From positions 248,001 to 312,000 of the forward strand of contig NZ_JAZGLW010000003.1 of assembly GCF_036409155.1 (NCBI RefSeq): a stretch of 64,000 nt of DNA, given 5' to 3'. Position 1 is the first letter of the stretch. Each line of letters starts with the position of its first letter. The translations under genes were made by a program, and so were the position numbers. This document shows positions 62,927-64,000 of this stretch, piece by piece. This DNA comes from Mycobacterium sp. 050128. GTDB lineage: Bacteria; Actinomycetota; Actinomycetes; Mycobacteriales; Mycobacteriaceae. Below the pieces are notes generated by a model that worked only from the letters and a program-made list of their open reading frames with translations, ran no database searches and was not told where the DNA came from.

Positions 62927-64000
62927 GGCGCATGCCCGTGCATCGTGGCCTCTGCCCGAACCGACCCTGGCGTACTTCCCCAACGCCTGGTTCGTAACTT
63001 CGGACAGGGACCTCGGTGCAGGGGCGCGTCTTTGTAAGGCCGTCCCTCCTTCTGACGAGTTTCTCCAGACCCGGGGAGGTGTTGCGTTGGCTGACAAGGA
63101 CTTCGGGCATGTGCCCGTGCTGCTGGAGCGCTGTGTTGAACTGCTGACCCCGGCGTTGACCCGCCAGCACTCCGACGGATCCGGCGCGGTGCTCGTCGAC
63201 GCCACCCTTGGCGCGGGCGGGCACGCGCAACGATTCCTGACCGACCTGCCGGGTCTGAAGTTGATCGGCCTCGACCGCGATCCCAGCGCGCTGGACATCG
63301 CCGGCGAGCGGCTGGCGCCGTTCGCCGACCGAATCACCCTGGTGCACACGCGGTATGACGGCATCGCCGAGGCGCTGGCCGAAGCCGGTTATGCCGCAAA
63401 CGAATCGATCGACGGGGTGTTGTTCGATCTGGGCGTCTCCTCGATGCAACTCGACCGCGCCGAGCGGGGTTTCGCCTACGCCCAGGACGCGCCGCTGGAC
63501 ATGCGGATGGATCCGTCGTCGCCGCTGACCGCGGCCGAGATCGTCAACACCTACGACGAGGCCGAGCTGGCGAACATCTTGCACCGCTACGGCGAGGAGC
63601 GGTTCGCGCGCCGGATCGCCACCCATATCGTGCGTCGGCGGGCCCGCACCCCGTTCACAACGACCGCCGAGCTGGTCGAGTTGCTGTATGAGGCCATTCC
63701 GGCCGCGACCCGGCGCACCGGCGGACATCCGGCCAAGCGCACCTTCCAGGCGCTGCGGATCGCGGTCAACGACGAGCTGGACACGCTGCGCCGGGCCATT
63801 CCGGCCGCGCTGGACGCGCTCACCGTCGCCGGGCGCATCGTGGTGATGGCTTACCAGTCACTGGAAGACCGGATCGTCAAGCGCGAGTTCGCCGATGCGG
63901 TCGCCTCGCGCACGCCGTTGGATCTCCCGTTCGAGCTGCCCGGCCGCGGCCCGCGATTCCAATCGCTGACCCGCGGTGCCGAGCGTGCCGGCGCCGACGA
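62901..64000 (+). CDS. rsmH: 16S rRNA m4C1402 methyltransferase RsmH (cut by window edge)
   Basis: N-terminal ~366 residues; the gene runs off the right edge. [29 protein letters not shown] (SAM) and [29 protein letters not shown] are the family motifs. ATG 62901 gives an N-terminal extension with [25 protein letters not shown] that I recall as conserved in the H37Rv protein. The alternative TTG 63087 with GGGGAGG upstream starts at the core domain. If 62901 is right it overlaps mraZ by 26 bases. Confidence 0.93.
   Translation, partial: MKHSATSSEAHARASWPLPEPTLAYFPNAWFVTSDRDLGAGARLCKAVPPSDEFLQTRGGVALADKDFGHVPVLLERCVELLTPALTRQHSDGSGAVLVDATLGAGGHAQRFLTDLPGLKLIGLDRDPSALDIAGERLAPFADRITLVHTRYDGIAEALAEAGYAANESIDGVLFDLGVSSMQLDRAERGFAYAQDAPLDMRMDPSSPLTAAEIVNTYDEAELANILHRYGEERFARRIATHIVRRRARTPFTTTAELVELLYEAIPAATRRTGGHPAKRTFQALRIAVNDELDTLRRAIPAALDALTVAGRIVVMAYQSLEDRIVKREFADAVASRTPLDLPFELPGRGPRFQSLTRGAERAGAD

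Noticed and set aside
62189..63364. 391-residue minus-strand frame over mraZ and rsmH
   Set aside because: Antisense shadow of two certain genes and low-complexity translation.

Overview
The window is a high-GC chromosome segment from a slow-growing Mycobacterium that is not in the M. tuberculosis complex. From lipA to rsmH the gene order follows M. tuberculosis H37Rv Rv2218 to Rv2165c (locus numbers are from memory; no search was run), with the plus strand here matching the H37Rv 'c' strand. No tRNA, rRNA, CRISPR array or complete insertion sequence was seen. Many genes start with GTG or TTG, and several have a TANNNT -10 box 6-7 bases before the start codon, the pattern of leaderless mycobacterial transcripts.

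Layout. 1-7.6 kb: lipoate synthesis and use (lipA partial, lipB, dlaT), an inserted 13E12-type HNH gene, a TIGR01777 epimerase and ephD. 7.6-13.8 kb: a small membrane protein, an SRPBCC gene followed by a collapsed FAD-oxidoreductase pseudogene, pepB, a class III adenylyl cyclase, gcvT and ilvE. 13.8-20.5 kb: cobU-cobT-cobS, a membrane protein, glycerate kinase, an A-type Fe-S carrier and adoK. 20.5-31.1 kb: asnB and most of the bcc-aa3 respiratory supercomplex (ctaC, ctaF, ctaE-qcrC-qcrA-qcrB) with mmpS3. 31.3-47.9 kb: trpD, an exonuclease/GIY-YIG protein, cell-wall hydrolase and glycolipid genes (NlpC/P60, pimB, an acyltransferase, mannosyltransferase), fadD15, small SRPBCC proteins, an ArsA-like ATPase, an exoribonuclease and aroG.

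48.0-54.5 kb is the accessory block, placed between aroG and pknL where H37Rv carries only a transposase gene. It holds a FAD monooxygenase, two tandem PPE genes whose 5' 525 bp are almost identical, an unlisted 44-residue secreted or lipoprotein-like peptide, an O-methyltransferase and a TetR regulator. Three matching palindromes (TTCAA-N6-TTGAA) lie in front of the FAD/PPE pair, between the peptide and methyltransferase genes, and directly before the regulator. I read this as a self-contained TetR regulon in which an oxidoreductase and a methyltransferase modify a small molecule and PPE and peptide products are exported. It is the best candidate for an undescribed system here.

54.6-64 kb: pknL and its substrate gene Rv2175c, mptA, idsA2, a methylenetetrahydrofolate-reductase-like gene, lppM, a GNAT acetyltransferase, a DUF3040 protein, then mraZ and rsmH at the start of the division and cell-wall cluster, with four TGGGG boxes at exact 10-bp spacing before mraZ.
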